A DNA stretch of 64,000 nt. Source: Celerinatantimonas sp046054195 (GTDB lineage: Bacteria > Pseudomonadota > Gammaproteobacteria > Enterobacterales > Celerinatantimonadaceae). Each line of letters starts with the position of its first letter. The first letter of the stretch is position 1. A program made the position numbers and the translations under genes. Positions 27,329 to 36,262 of this stretch are shown piece after piece. The DNA is taken from assembly GCF_046054195.1 (NCBI RefSeq), contig NZ_JBEQCS010000012.1:61306-125305 (forward strand), given 5' to 3'. The notes beneath the pieces were generated by a model that saw only the letters and a program-made list of their open reading frames with translations, was not told the DNA's origin and did no database searches.

Positions 27329-27340
27329 ACCAACAAATCC

Positions 27341-28450
27341 TTATATGACAATTAAATCGCCCTGAATGGCACCAGCCTGTTTGAGCGCTTCAAGAATTGA
27401 AACCAAATCACCAGGAGCCACCCCTACCCGGTTAACGGCCTGAACTAAATCATCCAATGACGCACCAGACTGAAACTTGAACATCCGTCCATCGCCTTTA
27501 TCGACCTGAATATTCGAATTTTGGGTAGTAACTGTATTTCCACCAGCAAGCGCATTAGGCTGAGAAGTAGTTGGATTTTCAGATATTTTGACTGTGAGCC
27601 CACCCGAGGTAATCGCTGCTGGCAACAATTTGACATCTTTACCAATCACAATGGTGCCAGTTCTTGAGTTAACAATGATCTTGGCTGATTCTTGAGCTGG
27701 CTGAAACTCAATATTTTCCAATGTAGAGAGATAATTCACTCGTTGAGACGGATCGCGCGGTGCATAAACTTTAACTGATGTGGCATCAATTGGTTCGGCT
27801 GTGCGCGGCCCAACCATTTTATTAATCGCATCCGCTAATCGCTTAGCCGAGGTGAAATCAGGCTGCTTTAAATTAAAGGTGATAAAATCCCCCTGATCAA
27901 AAGGCGATTTAATGGACTGCTCAACAATGGCGCCATTAGGGATACGCCCCACGGTCGGAGTATTGGCGATAATTTTAGAACCATCAGCCCCTTCAGCGCC
28001 AAACCCACCCACAATCAGGCTTCCTTGAGCCAACGCGTACACCTGTCCGTTTGCCCCTTTAAGGAAGGTCTGTAATAAACTACCACCACGCAAGCTTTTA
28101 GCCTGACCAATGGCAGAAACAGTCACATCAATACTTTGCCCTGGCTTTGAAAAAGGTGGCAATGTCGCCTGCACAGCAACAGCTGCGGTATTTTTAATTT
28201 TCAAACTGGTATTGGGCGGAACTTTAATCCCAAAATTACGCAGCATCGTTTCAAATGATTGATCCGCAAAGGCATTGCCTGATTCGCCAGTCCCAGGCAA
28301 ACCGACCACCAAACCATAACCCAACAATTGGTTATTACGAACACCAGCGACATCAGCAACATCTTTAATGCGCGTTGCTTGAGCCTCAATGGCTATCAAG
28401 CTGGTCACTAGAGCCAATAATGTGACAAACCATTTGCATCTGTTTTGCAT
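27341..28450 (-). CDS. flgI: Flagellar P-ring protein FlgI
   Basis: A 369-residue periplasmic protein that forms the bushing ring in peptidoglycan. A signal peptide (MQNRCKWFVTLLALVTSL, cut after EAQA) is followed by RIKDVADVAGVRNNQLLGYG and LVVGLPGTGESGN, family hallmarks. The ATG at 28450 follows AAGGAATCG at good spacing and gives a clean signal peptide; in-frame starts at 28471 and 28474 are less likely. It begins 27 bases after flgG, where flgH is normally found between the two genes. FlgA is its chaperone. Confidence 0.94.
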   Translation of the reverse strand: MQNRCKWFVTLLALVTSLIAIEAQATRIKDVADVAGVRNNQLLGYGLVVGLPGTGESGNAFADQSFETMLRNFGIKVPPNTSLKIKNTAAVAVQATLPPFSKPGQSIDVTVSAIGQAKSLRGGSLLQTFLKGANGQVYALAQGSLIVGGFGAEGADGSKIIANTPTVGRIPNGAIVEQSIKSPFDQGDFITFNLKQPDFTSAKRLADAINKMVGPRTAEPIDATSVKVYAPRDPSQRVNYLSTLENIEFQPAQESAKIIVNSRTGTIVIGKDVKLLPAAITSGGLTVKISENPTTSQPNALAGGNTVTTQNSNIQVDKGDGRMFKFQSGASLDDLVQAVNRVGVAPGDLVSILEALKQAGAIQGDLIVI

Positions 28451-28477
28451 GGCCACGATTCCTTTATCCATCAACGA

Positions 28478-29266
28478 CTAAAGCTGCTGCGTTGCGTAGT
28501 TAAGCATCTGATCAACACTTGAAATGACTTTCGAGTTCATCTCATAAACACGCTGCGCTTCAATCAAATCAACCAGCTCAGCCGTTACATTCACGTTTGA
28601 TGTCTCAAGGGCACCTTGTTGAATAGAGCCTAGGCCATTTTCAGTTGCAACGCCTTCTTGGGCATCACCACTAGAGGCTGTCGCTACGTACAAGTTTTGC
28701 CCTTTAGGTTCTAAACCTGAAGGGTTTACAAAATCGGCGACAGCAATCTGCCCCACAACCTGTGGTTGCTGCTGACCGGGAAGAACCACACTGACTTGGC
28801 CATCTTCCGAAACAGTCATGCTCTGAGCATTTGCTGGAATTTGAATTTCAGGCTGGATCGGATAACCAGAACCTGGAGTTACCAGCGTGCCGTCTTGGTT
28901 CAGTGAAAACTGACCATTTCGGGTATAGGCCATTGTTCCATCAGGCATCTGAACTTCAAAAAAGCCTTTACCGTTGATCATCATATCGAACGAGTTATTT
29001 GTGGTTTTCACGTTCCCTTGAGAAAAATCTTTTTGGGTCGCAACCACTTTGGAACCGGCACCAAGCATCAAACCAGTTGGTGTTAGGGTGTTTTGTGACG
29101 AACGTCCCCCTGGCTGATTGACGGTTTGATAGAGCAAATCCTCAAAGACACCTCGACCTTTTTTATAACCAACCGTACTGGCGTTGGCCAAGTTGTTCGA
29201 GATAACTGACACGTTAGTCTGCTGAGCATCGAGCCCTGTTTTACTAATCCATAATGCTGGGTTCAT
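28478..29266 (-). CDS. flgG: Distal rod protein FlgG
   Basis: A 262-residue rod subunit with the N-terminal flg-bb-rod motif TNVSVISNNLANASTVGYK and the C-terminal motif LETSNVNVTAELVDLIEAQR. Full length for the family (E. coli 260). Its stop codon is 27 bases from the flgI start; there is no flgH gene in between. It follows flgF by 18 bases. Confidence 0.94.
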   Translation of the reverse strand: MNPALWISKTGLDAQQTNVSVISNNLANASTVGYKKGRGVFEDLLYQTVNQPGGRSSQNTLTPTGLMLGAGSKVVATQKDFSQGNVKTTNNSFDMMINGKGFFEVQMPDGTMAYTRNGQFSLNQDGTLVTPGSGYPIQPEIQIPANAQSMTVSEDGQVSVVLPGQQQPQVVGQIAVADFVNPSGLEPKGQNLYVATASSGDAQEGVATENGLGSIQQGALETSNVNVTAELVDLIEAQRVYEMNSKVISSVDQMLNYATQQL

Positions 29267-29284
29267 AGAAAATAACCTCCAGTA

Positions 29285-30034
29285 TTAACCACGTAAATTA
29301 AGTAGGCGAGTCACAGAGCGATCATCATCTTCAGCTGTTCGCATCATCTTGACCTGCATATCATAGTTATGCTGTAAATTAATCAGCTGTGTCATTTCCG
29401 CGATAGGATTGACATTACTCGCCTCCAAAGCCCCTTTGATAACTTCAACATTGGCATCGGCTGTAATTGGCTGATTATTGGCCAGACGGAACAGACCATC
29501 AGTGCCTTTACGCAATTCTTTAATCGATGGATTGGCAAGTTTGATTCGGTTCACTTCTTCCATTCCATCAGGCGGAGCACCTTGAGGACGTACCTCAATC
29601 GTTCCATCTTTATTAATGTTAATTTTCTCAACGGGTAACGGAATAATAATGGGTTGATTATTATTACCTATCACCGGATGCCCTGTGGCAGTTTGCAACA
29701 CGCCAGCAGCAGAAACCGTCAAATTTCCATCACGAGTCAATGCTTCCTGGCCATTGGCATCTCGAATTGAGATCCATCCCTGCCCGGCTACCGCAACATC
29801 AAGGTCTCGCCCGGTGGTTTTGAGTGCCCCCGGGGTAAAGTTCTGACCCGGATTTTCACGCATAGCAAATACTCGGCTAGGCAAACCTTCGCCATAAGCC
29901 TGCATCGCACGAGCCTGCTCAAAATCGCTTTTGAACCCCGTGGTGTTGGCATTAGCCAAGTTGTTACCGTGCACGGCCAAAGCATTCAGCCCTTGGGATG
30001 CGCCAGTCATTGATATATAGAGGTACTTATCCAC
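29285..30034 (-). CDS. flgF: Proximal rod protein FlgF
   Basis: A 249-residue rod subunit. The N-terminal motif ALAVHGNNLANANTTGFK and C-terminal motif LEASNVNPIAEMTQLINLQ are both present, and the length fits (E. coli 251). A textbook sigma54 promoter lies about 40 bases upstream, after the flgE terminator, so flgF starts a separate flgFGIJ unit. Confidence 0.94.
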   Translation of the reverse strand: MDKYLYISMTGASQGLNALAVHGNNLANANTTGFKSDFEQARAMQAYGEGLPSRVFAMRENPGQNFTPGALKTTGRDLDVAVAGQGWISIRDANGQEALTRDGNLTVSAAGVLQTATGHPVIGNNNQPIIIPLPVEKININKDGTIEVRPQGAPPDGMEEVNRIKLANPSIKELRKGTDGLFRLANNQPITADANVEVIKGALEASNVNPIAEMTQLINLQHNYDMQVKMMRTAEDDDRSVTRLLNLRG

Positions 30035-30074
30035 TACTGTAATCCTGCGTCAAATGGATGACTAACGGATATAC

Positions 30075-30090
30075 TGCAAAAGCGGTGCCA
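30075..30090 (-). promoter_or_regulatory. Sigma54 promoter of flgFGIJ
   Basis: On the minus strand TGGCAC-CGCTT-TTGCA, a complete match to the sigma54 consensus with exact spacing, about 40 bases before the flgF start. FlrC is the likely activator. Confidence 0.9.
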
Positions 30091-30136
30091 AACTTTGTAA
30101 AGAAAATGAAGGGATAAATCGGTGTGCAGATATAAC

Positions 30137-30158
30137 AAAAAAGCCCGCCGAAGCGGGC
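30137..30158 (-). terminator. Terminator downstream of flgE
   Basis: On the minus strand GCCCGC-TTCG-GCGGGC followed by six T residues. A UUCG tetraloop makes it very stable. It closes the flgBCDE unit. Confidence 0.92.
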
Positions 30159-30174
30159 ATTACCACAAGTAAAA

Positions 30175-31440
30175 TTAGCGGATTTGAATAATGGTTTGTT
30201 GCAGTGAACTATCGACTTCAAGCGCACGTGAGTTAGCTTGGAAGTTACGCTGTGCTGAAATCAGATTAACGAGCTGATTGGTCAGGTTGACGTTTGACTG
30301 TTCAAGTGCCGAGGAATTAATTTTGCCGAATGTTCCGCGATCCGGTTCCCCTGCGATAGCTTCCCCTGACGATTGAGTCTGCTGCCATGAAGTATCCCCT
30401 TTCTGGCTCAGCCCTTGTGAGTTATTAAACTTAGCCAAAGCAACTTTAGATACGAAACGAGTTACCCCGTTACTATAAGAGGCTTTAACCAAACCGTCAG
30501 CACCGATATCAATACCAGTTAATTTACCAACAGTAGAGCCATCCTGTTTTAAGTTATTCACTTCAAAGGCAGAAGAGAACTGAGTCGAACCACCGATTTT
30601 AAATTTCAATGTCTGGGTTGAGTCGACCGAACCATTCGTTGCATCCCAAACACCACCGAGAGCACTCAATGGTGGCGTATCAATCTCAGCTGGTGATGGT
30701 TCAACCAATGAACCGGTGTTATCAAAGCGCAACGTATGTGGCTGGCCGAGTTCTTTGCCATCAACAAAAATTCGTTGCTGCCAAGTATTTGATTGACCAC
30801 CTACTTTGACAAAATAAGACTGAGCAACATGCGATCCGCCAAGGGAGTCATAAATTGTTGCTGAGGTCGATGAATTATAGGTTGAGCTATCATCAGGATT
30901 AAATAGTGTCGGATCTTTACTTGCGGCGCTGTTTGGCAAGTTAAACGACATATCAACTTCTGATGTCATCGTTGGCGAGCCAACTTCGCTATTGAGCTGA
31001 ATTGGTTTAGTTGCAGCCATACTCACCGCTGATGGAGTACCATCTGAGTTAACTTTGTAACCTTGCAGATAGTTCCCTTCTGAGGTCACAATATAGTTAT
31101 TCGGATCCAATTTAAACGCACCAGCTCGTGTATATTGGTGAGTTAGCCCGTCTTTTTTCTCAGAAGTCACGAAGAAACCTTCCCCGGTAATCGCCAAATC
31201 GAGCGAGTTTTGGGTAAATTTCAGCGAGCCCTGATGAAACTGCTGGGCAACCTGAGTCGTTTTTGCACCGTTCCCGTTTGCTGTTTTAGCATTTGAGAAC
31301 AATGAATTGGCATACACATCCGCAAACTCTGCTCGAGACTCTTTAAAGCCCGTTGTATCAACGTTCGCAATGTTGTTGGATGTTGTATCCAAATCCTTTT
31401 GTGAAGCGTTAATGCCGCTTAAGGCGATACCAAATGCCAT
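30175..31440 (-). CDS. flgE: Flagellar hook protein FlgE
   Basis: A 421-residue hook subunit. The N-terminal motif TSNNIANVDTTGFKES and C-terminal motif LEQSNVNLTNQLVNLISAQRNFQ bracket the variable middle. Length is within the family range (E. coli 402). It lies 30 bases after flgD and ends at a strong terminator. Confidence 0.94.
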   Translation of the reverse strand: MAFGIALSGINASQKDLDTTSNNIANVDTTGFKESRAEFADVYANSLFSNAKTANGNGAKTTQVAQQFHQGSLKFTQNSLDLAITGEGFFVTSEKKDGLTHQYTRAGAFKLDPNNYIVTSEGNYLQGYKVNSDGTPSAVSMAATKPIQLNSEVGSPTMTSEVDMSFNLPNSAASKDPTLFNPDDSSTYNSSTSATIYDSLGGSHVAQSYFVKVGGQSNTWQQRIFVDGKELGQPHTLRFDNTGSLVEPSPAEIDTPPLSALGGVWDATNGSVDSTQTLKFKIGGSTQFSSAFEVNNLKQDGSTVGKLTGIDIGADGLVKASYSNGVTRFVSKVALAKFNNSQGLSQKGDTSWQQTQSSGEAIAGEPDRGTFGKINSSALEQSNVNLTNQLVNLISAQRNFQANSRALEVDSSLQQTIIQIR

Positions 31441-31470
31441 CTCTCAATCTCCTATATTACTTTCAACGTA

Positions 31471-32202
31471 CTAGCTTTCACCAACTTCAAGCACGTCCTT
31501 CATATTAAATCCGCCTAAACCAGCCAGATTTAACTTGATACCTTCAGCCCCTTTATGGGAAAGACTGACACTGCTTACGTGACCAAACGTTGCCGCAGCT
31601 AACTGAACATTCTTCGCGCCTTGTTTACCAGTCACTTCGATTTCATATTTACCTTCTGGAGCGGCTTTACCTGTCTTATCTTTGCCATCCCAGCTAAATT
31701 TCATGTTGCCATGACCATCGCCTAGGTTGATCGTTTTAATGACTTCCCCCGCGGCATCTTTAATGGTGACACTCACATCCGTTGCACCTTTGCCTGCCAC
31801 AGCAACGCCTGAAAACCCTTTGCCTTCATTCATGCCATGATCAAGTGGTACCAGTACTGAACGTCCCACCAAAGTTGATGCTTGCAGAGCTTTCGATGAG
31901 GTCATTAAGTTATTCAGACCTTTAAACTCTTCCGTCAGCTTAGCTATTCCATCTGATGTCTGAAACGATGACATCTGTGAAATCATATGGGCATTATCCA
32001 CAGGCTTAGACGGATCCTGATAAGCCAACTGTTGAGTCAACAGCGAAAAGAAATCTTTCTGATCAAGCTTTTTATTGTCAGATGGCGCTGCAACGGGCCC
32101 ATTCTCAGGTCTATTAACCTTGGCATCTTGCTTGAGCGGCTGTTGCTGCTTCGTCTTATCCGGCCAATAGATATTGCTATCTAATCCTTTAATCTGTGCC
32201 AT
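31471..32202 (-). CDS. flgD: Hook assembly scaffold FlgD
   Basis: A 243-residue hook-cap protein. The N-terminal part carries DFFSLLTQQLAYQDPSKPV and SQMSSFQTSDGIAKL. The C-terminal FLG-Ig/tudor-like region (about 120-230) includes FSWDGKDKTGKAAPEGKYEIEV. It guides FlgE polymerisation and is later replaced by FlgK. It is the third gene of the flgBCDE unit. Confidence 0.93.
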   Translation of the reverse strand: MAQIKGLDSNIYWPDKTKQQQPLKQDAKVNRPENGPVAAPSDNKKLDQKDFFSLLTQQLAYQDPSKPVDNAHMISQMSSFQTSDGIAKLTEEFKGLNNLMTSSKALQASTLVGRSVLVPLDHGMNEGKGFSGVAVAGKGATDVSVTIKDAAGEVIKTINLGDGHGNMKFSWDGKDKTGKAAPEGKYEIEVTGKQGAKNVQLAAATFGHVSSVSLSHKGAEGIKLNLAGLGGFNMKDVLEVGES

Positions 32203-32217
32203 TTACCCAATCTCCGA

Positions 32218-32640
32218 CTAGCCTTTACCTAAATTTAACGTCGAATTCAGCATCTGTTTGGCGGCATCCGCAACCTGAACATTGGTCTGATAGGAGCGCG
32301 AGGCACTGATCATGTCAGCCATCTCTTCCATCACATTGACATTTGGCTTGTAAATATAGCCATCTTTATCTGCCAAAGGATGGTTCGGGTTGTATTCACG
32401 CCGCAGTGGCGCATCACTTTCAACAACCCCTTTCACTTCTACCTTAACCGCATCGGAAGGTCCCCCGCCCATTGCTTGATCTAGCGCTGCAGCGAAAACC
32501 GGTTTCCGAGCCCGATAAGTATCTTCAAAATTCGAAGAAACACTATCGGCGTTTGCCAGGTTACTTGCGGTCGTATTCAGACGGACTGACTGTGCTTTTA
32601 AACCGGAACCGGATACGTCAAATACATTAAATAAACCCAT
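32218..32640 (-). CDS. flgC: Proximal rod protein FlgC
   Basis: A 140-residue rod subunit with LNTTASNLANADSVSSNFE at the N-terminus and YKPNVNVMEEMADMISASRSYQ near the C-terminus. Normal length. It follows flgB by five bases. Confidence 0.94.
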   Translation of the reverse strand: MGLFNVFDVSGSGLKAQSVRLNTTASNLANADSVSSNFEDTYRARKPVFAAALDQAMGGGPSDAVKVEVKGVVESDAPLRREYNPNHPLADKDGYIYKPNVNVMEEMADMISASRSYQTNVQVADAAKQMLNSTLNLGKG

Positions 32641-32645
32641 AATGA

Positions 32646-33038
32646 TTATCCTGTAATTGCTTTTTTAAGGCCGGTGATTTTGCTGTTTAAGAAATTCAAA
32701 CTGGCCTCGTAACGCATTCCGTTTTCCATATACAGTGTCTTTTCAGTCTGCATATCAACCGTATTGCCATCGCCAGTATCTGGCTGGTCTGGAACCCGGT
32801 ATCCAATACTCGGGTCAAAGTCCGCCGAACCGGCAATATGCCTTTCGTTTGTTCTTAATAAGCGAAAATCGTGCCCACTTGTCGCATCGGCTAATGCTTT
32901 TTTAAAATCGATGTCCCGAGCCTTGTAATTCGGGGTGTCTGCGTTAGCAATATTACTGGCTAGTAACTCAGCTCGACGCTCGCGAACACCTAGTGTGTAC
33001 TGGTGAATGCCAAAAGCTTTATCAAAAGTAATACTCAT
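32646..33038 (-). CDS. flgB: Proximal rod protein FlgB
   Basis: A 130-residue rod subunit and the first gene of the hook-basal-body operon. Typical segments are LLASNIANADTPNYKARDIDF and KTLYMENGMRYEASLNFLN. The ATG at 33038 (MSITFDKAFG) follows a strong TGGAGGAAAC ribosome site; the frame remains open upstream but without that site. A sigma54 promoter lies about 31 bases upstream. Confidence 0.94.
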   Translation of the reverse strand: MSITFDKAFGIHQYTLGVRERRAELLASNIANADTPNYKARDIDFKKALADATSGHDFRLLRTNERHIAGSADFDPSIGYRVPDQPDTGDGNTVDMQTEKTLYMENGMRYEASLNFLNSKITGLKKAITG

Positions 33039-33068
33039 AAGTTTCCTCCAGAGATGACAGCAGGAAAC

Positions 33069-33084
33069 TGCAACTAATATGCCA
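33069..33084 (-). promoter_or_regulatory. Sigma54 promoter of flgBCDE
   Basis: On the minus strand TGGCAT-ATTAG-TTGCA, matching the sigma54 consensus except for the last base of the -24 box, with exact GG-N10-GC spacing. It lies directly upstream of flgB and after the cheR terminator. Confidence 0.88.
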
Positions 33085-33130
33085 TTACAAAATTTTGACG
33101 ATGGGGAAAATAGCGAAAAAGGCGGCAAAA

Positions 33131-33172
33131 AAGAAAAAATAAAGCGGCAAAACTTACCGCTTTGCCGCTTTA
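33131..33172 (-). terminator. Terminator of the cheV-cheR transcript
   Basis: On the minus strand TAAAGCGGCAAA, a 9-base loop, TTTGCCGCTTTA, then a T-rich tract. It is a 12-bp stem between cheR and the flgB promoter. Confidence 0.9.
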
Positions 33173-33198
33173 GAATGGTTTATTTTTATACAAAAAAA

Positions 33199-34020
33199 TC
33201 ACTTCAATCGATAAATGATCCCCGGATTACAACGGATCATTTCAAATCGGTCCGTTAATCCTGTCAAAGATTCAGATGCGCCAAGAATCAGATAACCACC
33301 CGGATTAAGAGCACCAGCAAACTGGTTGAGAATTTTCGATTTAAGATCGGCAGAAAAGTAAATCAACACATTTCGACAGAAAATAATGTCAAATTTACCC
33401 AACAGAGAATAACTATCGAGCAAATTGAGCGGGCGAAAACTCACAAATTTTCGCACCGCTTCATTCACCCGGAAGTGACCATGGCCAACATCTTCAAAAA
33501 ATTGCCGTTTGCGCTCAGGTGACAATCCGCGAGCTAAAGCAAGTGCATCATATTCACCTTTTTTACAATGCTCGAGCATTGATGGTGAAATATCAGTGCC
33601 AACAATTTGGATACTACTCATCGCACCAGGACGACGACGTAAAAATTCCTGGATGATCATGGCTATCGAATAAGGCTCCTGACCAGAAGAACAGGCCGCA
33701 GACCATATTTTTACCCCACGTTTGCTTTGAGCTAGCTCTGGCAGCAACCGATCACCGAGCAATTGAAACGGGTAACTATCACGAAACCACAACGTTTCAT
33801 TGGTGGTCATCGCATCAACCACTTCAGCGCGAATATTACGCTCACGCAGACTCATCGCCTGAGTAATTAGCTCACCTAAACTCCCCGAGCCAAATTTTTG
33901 CACTAGAGGAGATAGGCGACTTTTCACTAAATACTGTTTGTTATTTCCAAGAACGATGCCACACTGCTGCTCCAAAAAGCTGCTGAATTGGGAATATAGC
34001 TCGTCTGAAAGCTCTTTCAC
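33199..34020 (-). CDS. cheR: Chemotaxis protein methyltransferase CheR
   Basis: A 273-residue S-adenosylmethionine-dependent enzyme that methylates glutamates of chemoreceptors for adaptation. The N-terminal helical domain (1-75) precedes the SAM domain with IWSAACSSGQEPYSIAM and FDIIFCRNVLIYF. No C-terminal pentapeptide-binding extension beyond the normal fold is seen. It follows cheV by about 20 bases; cheVR beside flgB is the standard polar flagellar arrangement. Confidence 0.94.
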   Translation of the reverse strand: MKELSDELYSQFSSFLEQQCGIVLGNNKQYLVKSRLSPLVQKFGSGSLGELITQAMSLRERNIRAEVVDAMTTNETLWFRDSYPFQLLGDRLLPELAQSKRGVKIWSAACSSGQEPYSIAMIIQEFLRRRPGAMSSIQIVGTDISPSMLEHCKKGEYDALALARGLSPERKRQFFEDVGHGHFRVNEAVRKFVSFRPLNLLDSYSLLGKFDIIFCRNVLIYFSADLKSKILNQFAGALNPGGYLILGASESLTGLTDRFEMIRCNPGIIYRLK

Positions 34021-34039
34021 GCTTTAAATACCTGCATTG

Positions 34040-34954
34040 TTAATTTTCGATTGAATCACGCACCGCAGAAGCCAACTCATCCGGATTGAATTTTGCAATA
34101 AACGCATTCGCGCCAACTTTATCCACCATTGCCTGGTTGAAAACACCACTTAAAGAGGTATGCAAAATTACTTTAAGCTCTCGCAATGCGGGATCAGAGC
34201 GAATTGCAGCCGTTAGCGTGTATCCGTCCATTTCAGGCATTTCGATATCTGAAATCACCAGTGAATAAAGATCTTTGATCGGACCTTCTTTTGCTTTTGC
34301 TTTTAATAGATCGAGCGCTTCTTTACCATCTTTACAAAGATCAACTTCGATCCCTAAAGAGGATACAGCACGCTTAACCTGATTTCGGGCAACAGATGAG
34401 TCATCAGCCACCAAAATTTTCTTGTCATGGATAGACTCAGAAGCTTGTTCAACAATTGTCGAACTAACATCTGTTGGAAACGGAGAAATTTCATCCAGAA
34501 TCTTTTCTACATCGAGAATAGAAACCAGTTCATTTTCAACTTCAGTCACCGCGGTCAGGTAGTTAAATTTCCCAACACCTTTTGGCGGCGGCATGATATT
34601 TTCCCAGTTCATATTGATAATTCGTTCAACAGAACCAACTAAAAAGCCCTGCACTGAGCGGTTATACTCAGCGATGATGACAAACGCTTTGCTTAAGTCG
34701 GTAATGGCTGGCCCTTTGGTTGCACGACTCAAATCAATAATTGAAATGGTTTGGCCGCGAATGTGAGCGACCCCGCGAACCACTGAGTTAAGTTTAGGTA
34801 AAGCTGTTAATGGAGGACATTGCAGCACCTCTTTAACCTTGAATACGTTAATTCCGTATCGCTGTTTTCCCACTAGGCGAAACATTAACAACTCTAATCG
34901 GTTCTGACCAACTAATTGCGTACGTTGGTTTACTGAATCTAGAATTCCCGCCAT
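34040..34954 (-). CDS. cheV: Chemotaxis coupling protein CheV
   Basis: A 304-residue protein with a CheW-like domain (about 15-165, with INVFKVKEVLQCPPL and VRGVAHIRGQTISIIDL) fused to a receiver domain (about 175-300, phospho-acceptor Asp in LVISDIEMPEMDG). It couples receptors to CheA and is thought to tune adaptation when phosphorylated. The ATG at 34954 (MAGILDSVNQR) follows a good AGGAGAG site; ten upstream codons are open but unlikely to be used. Confidence 0.94.
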   Translation of the reverse strand: MAGILDSVNQRTQLVGQNRLELLMFRLVGKQRYGINVFKVKEVLQCPPLTALPKLNSVVRGVAHIRGQTISIIDLSRATKGPAITDLSKAFVIIAEYNRSVQGFLVGSVERIINMNWENIMPPPKGVGKFNYLTAVTEVENELVSILDVEKILDEISPFPTDVSSTIVEQASESIHDKKILVADDSSVARNQVKRAVSSLGIEVDLCKDGKEALDLLKAKAKEGPIKDLYSLVISDIEMPEMDGYTLTAAIRSDPALRELKVILHTSLSGVFNQAMVDKVGANAFIAKFNPDELASAVRDSIEN

Positions 34955-35137
34955 GCTGAATATCTCTCCTTGAGCAAAAGGCACAACTTTTGCGTGTAGA
35001 TTGTGACAAAGTCAAAGTTAACGCTAAATTGTCATAAAATTGACGGTTATGCCGCTGCTTAAAAGTTGATGTCTACTAAAGCATAGTAAAAAGCTTAAAC
35101 ATTCTCCGTTATATTTATATATCGACTGTAAATTAAA

Positions 35138-35818
35138 ATGATTAAACAGATTTTATGCTCAATTGCGTTGTTATTTATCAGTTATAACACATTCGCAACA
35201 CCAAACACCGCTAGTAAATTGCAGGCGCAGGCAGCTGCCTATGTCAAAAATAAAGTAGTGCTCAAAGCAGACCAGCGAGTCAAAGTGGAAGCGGCTAACA
35301 TTGACCCGCGAACCAATTTTAAAAGCTGTAAGACGTTTCACTACTTTTTAACTGATCCACAGATAAGCAAGAACAACACGGTTCGCGTTACCTGTGATGA
35401 AGACCGTAATTTTCGACTTTATATCCCTGTCAAAGTCACGACATTAATTCCGATTGTTACAATGAAAACGACAGCAGATGCAGGCGATACAATTGAACAA
35501 TCTGATTTAAAAATAAGCTATTTGAGCCAGAACCGCATCTTCGGTACACATTATAGCCAAATCAACGAGTTACTGGGAGCAAAATTAAAACGTCGAGTCA
35601 ATCGCGATCAACCATTGACTCGGTATGATATTTGCATAGTATGTCGAGGCGATTCAGTAAAAATTGTCGCCCAAGGTCGCGGATTGTATATTAGTACATC
35701 AGGAACAGCATTGGCGGATGGATTGGTAGGTGATACGATTAGAGTACGTAATAACCAATCGCAAAGAATGATCAGTGCTATTATTAAGTCTGTTGGAAAA
35801 GTGACAGTTCGCATGTAA
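35138..35818 (+). CDS. flgA: P-ring assembly chaperone FlgA
   Basis: A 226-residue periplasmic protein with a signal peptide (MIKQILCSIALLFISYNTFA). The C-terminal SAF-type domain contains TIEQSDLKISYLSQNRI, GAKLKRRVNRDQPLT and GLYISTSGTALADGLVGD. It helps FlgI assemble around the rod. It is transcribed divergently from cheV, followed by flgM with its own promoter. Confidence 0.92.
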   Translation: MIKQILCSIALLFISYNTFATPNTASKLQAQAAAYVKNKVVLKADQRVKVEAANIDPRTNFKSCKTFHYFLTDPQISKNNTVRVTCDEDRNFRLYIPVKVTTLIPIVTMKTTADAGDTIEQSDLKISYLSQNRIFGTHYSQINELLGAKLKRRVNRDQPLTRYDICIVCRGDSVKIVAQGRGLYISTSGTALADGLVGDTIRVRNNQSQRMISAIIKSVGKVTVRM

Positions 35819-35825
35819 ATCGTAT

Positions 35826-35852
35826 TAAAGTTTTCTACCACTAGGCCGATAG
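35826..35852 (+). promoter_or_regulatory. Sigma28 promoter of flgMN
   Basis: TAAAGTTT, 11 bases, GCCGATAG: 15 of 16 consensus positions with exact spacing. It starts 8 bases after the flgA stop and makes flgM transcription depend on sigma28, the factor that FlgM itself inhibits. Confidence 0.9.
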
Positions 35853-35904
35853 AATCTATAACTTTAATGCATTAAGTTAAACGAACAATCATGGGATGCC
35901 TTAT

Positions 35905-36243
35905 ATGGCTATGAATATCAATAACATAAGCGGTAGTCGCAGCAATTCTGTTGAGAATAATCGTAATTCTGATAACCGTCAGGTGCAGAATAATGATAGC
36001 GATTCGCGTCAAACAAAAGCTACTGCCCCTCAGGATTCTGTCGTGTTGACCGATAAAGCTCGTCAATTAAACCAGATCGAAAACGGCCTAAGACAAAGTG
36101 ATGCAGCCGGCGATGCAGCTCGCAGCAAAAAAATTGCAGCGCTCAAGCAAGCTATTGCCGATGGCAGCTATCAAGTTGATGCTCCACGAGTAGCGAGAAA
36201 AATGGGTTCAATGGAAGACCAAATGAACACACTTTATCGTTAA
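35905..36243 (+). CDS. flgM: Anti-sigma28 factor FlgM
   Basis: A 112-residue, mostly disordered Asn/Ser-rich protein with the conserved C-terminal sigma28-binding part: DSVVLTDKARQLNQIE, then AIADGSYQVDAPRVARKM. It holds FliA inactive until exported through the finished hook. The ATG at 35905 (MAMNINNISG) is preferred; another at 35896 is also in frame. flgN follows 19 bases later. Confidence 0.9.
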   Translation: MAMNINNISGSRSNSVENNRNSDNRQVQNNDSDSRQTKATAPQDSVVLTDKARQLNQIENGLRQSDAAGDAARSKKIAALKQAIADGSYQVDAPRVARKMGSMEDQMNTLYR

Positions 36244-36262
36244 TCGTTAGGCTATAGTAGCA

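Noticed and set aside
28451..28477. Possible remnant of flgH in the flgG-flgI gap
   Set aside because: Only 27 bases are present, fully explained by the ribosome site and leader of flgI; there is no pseudogene.
34985..35137. Sigma28 or sigma54 promoter between cheV and flgA
   Set aside because: Candidate matches had wrong spacing or too many mismatches; ordinary sigma70 promoters are more likely.
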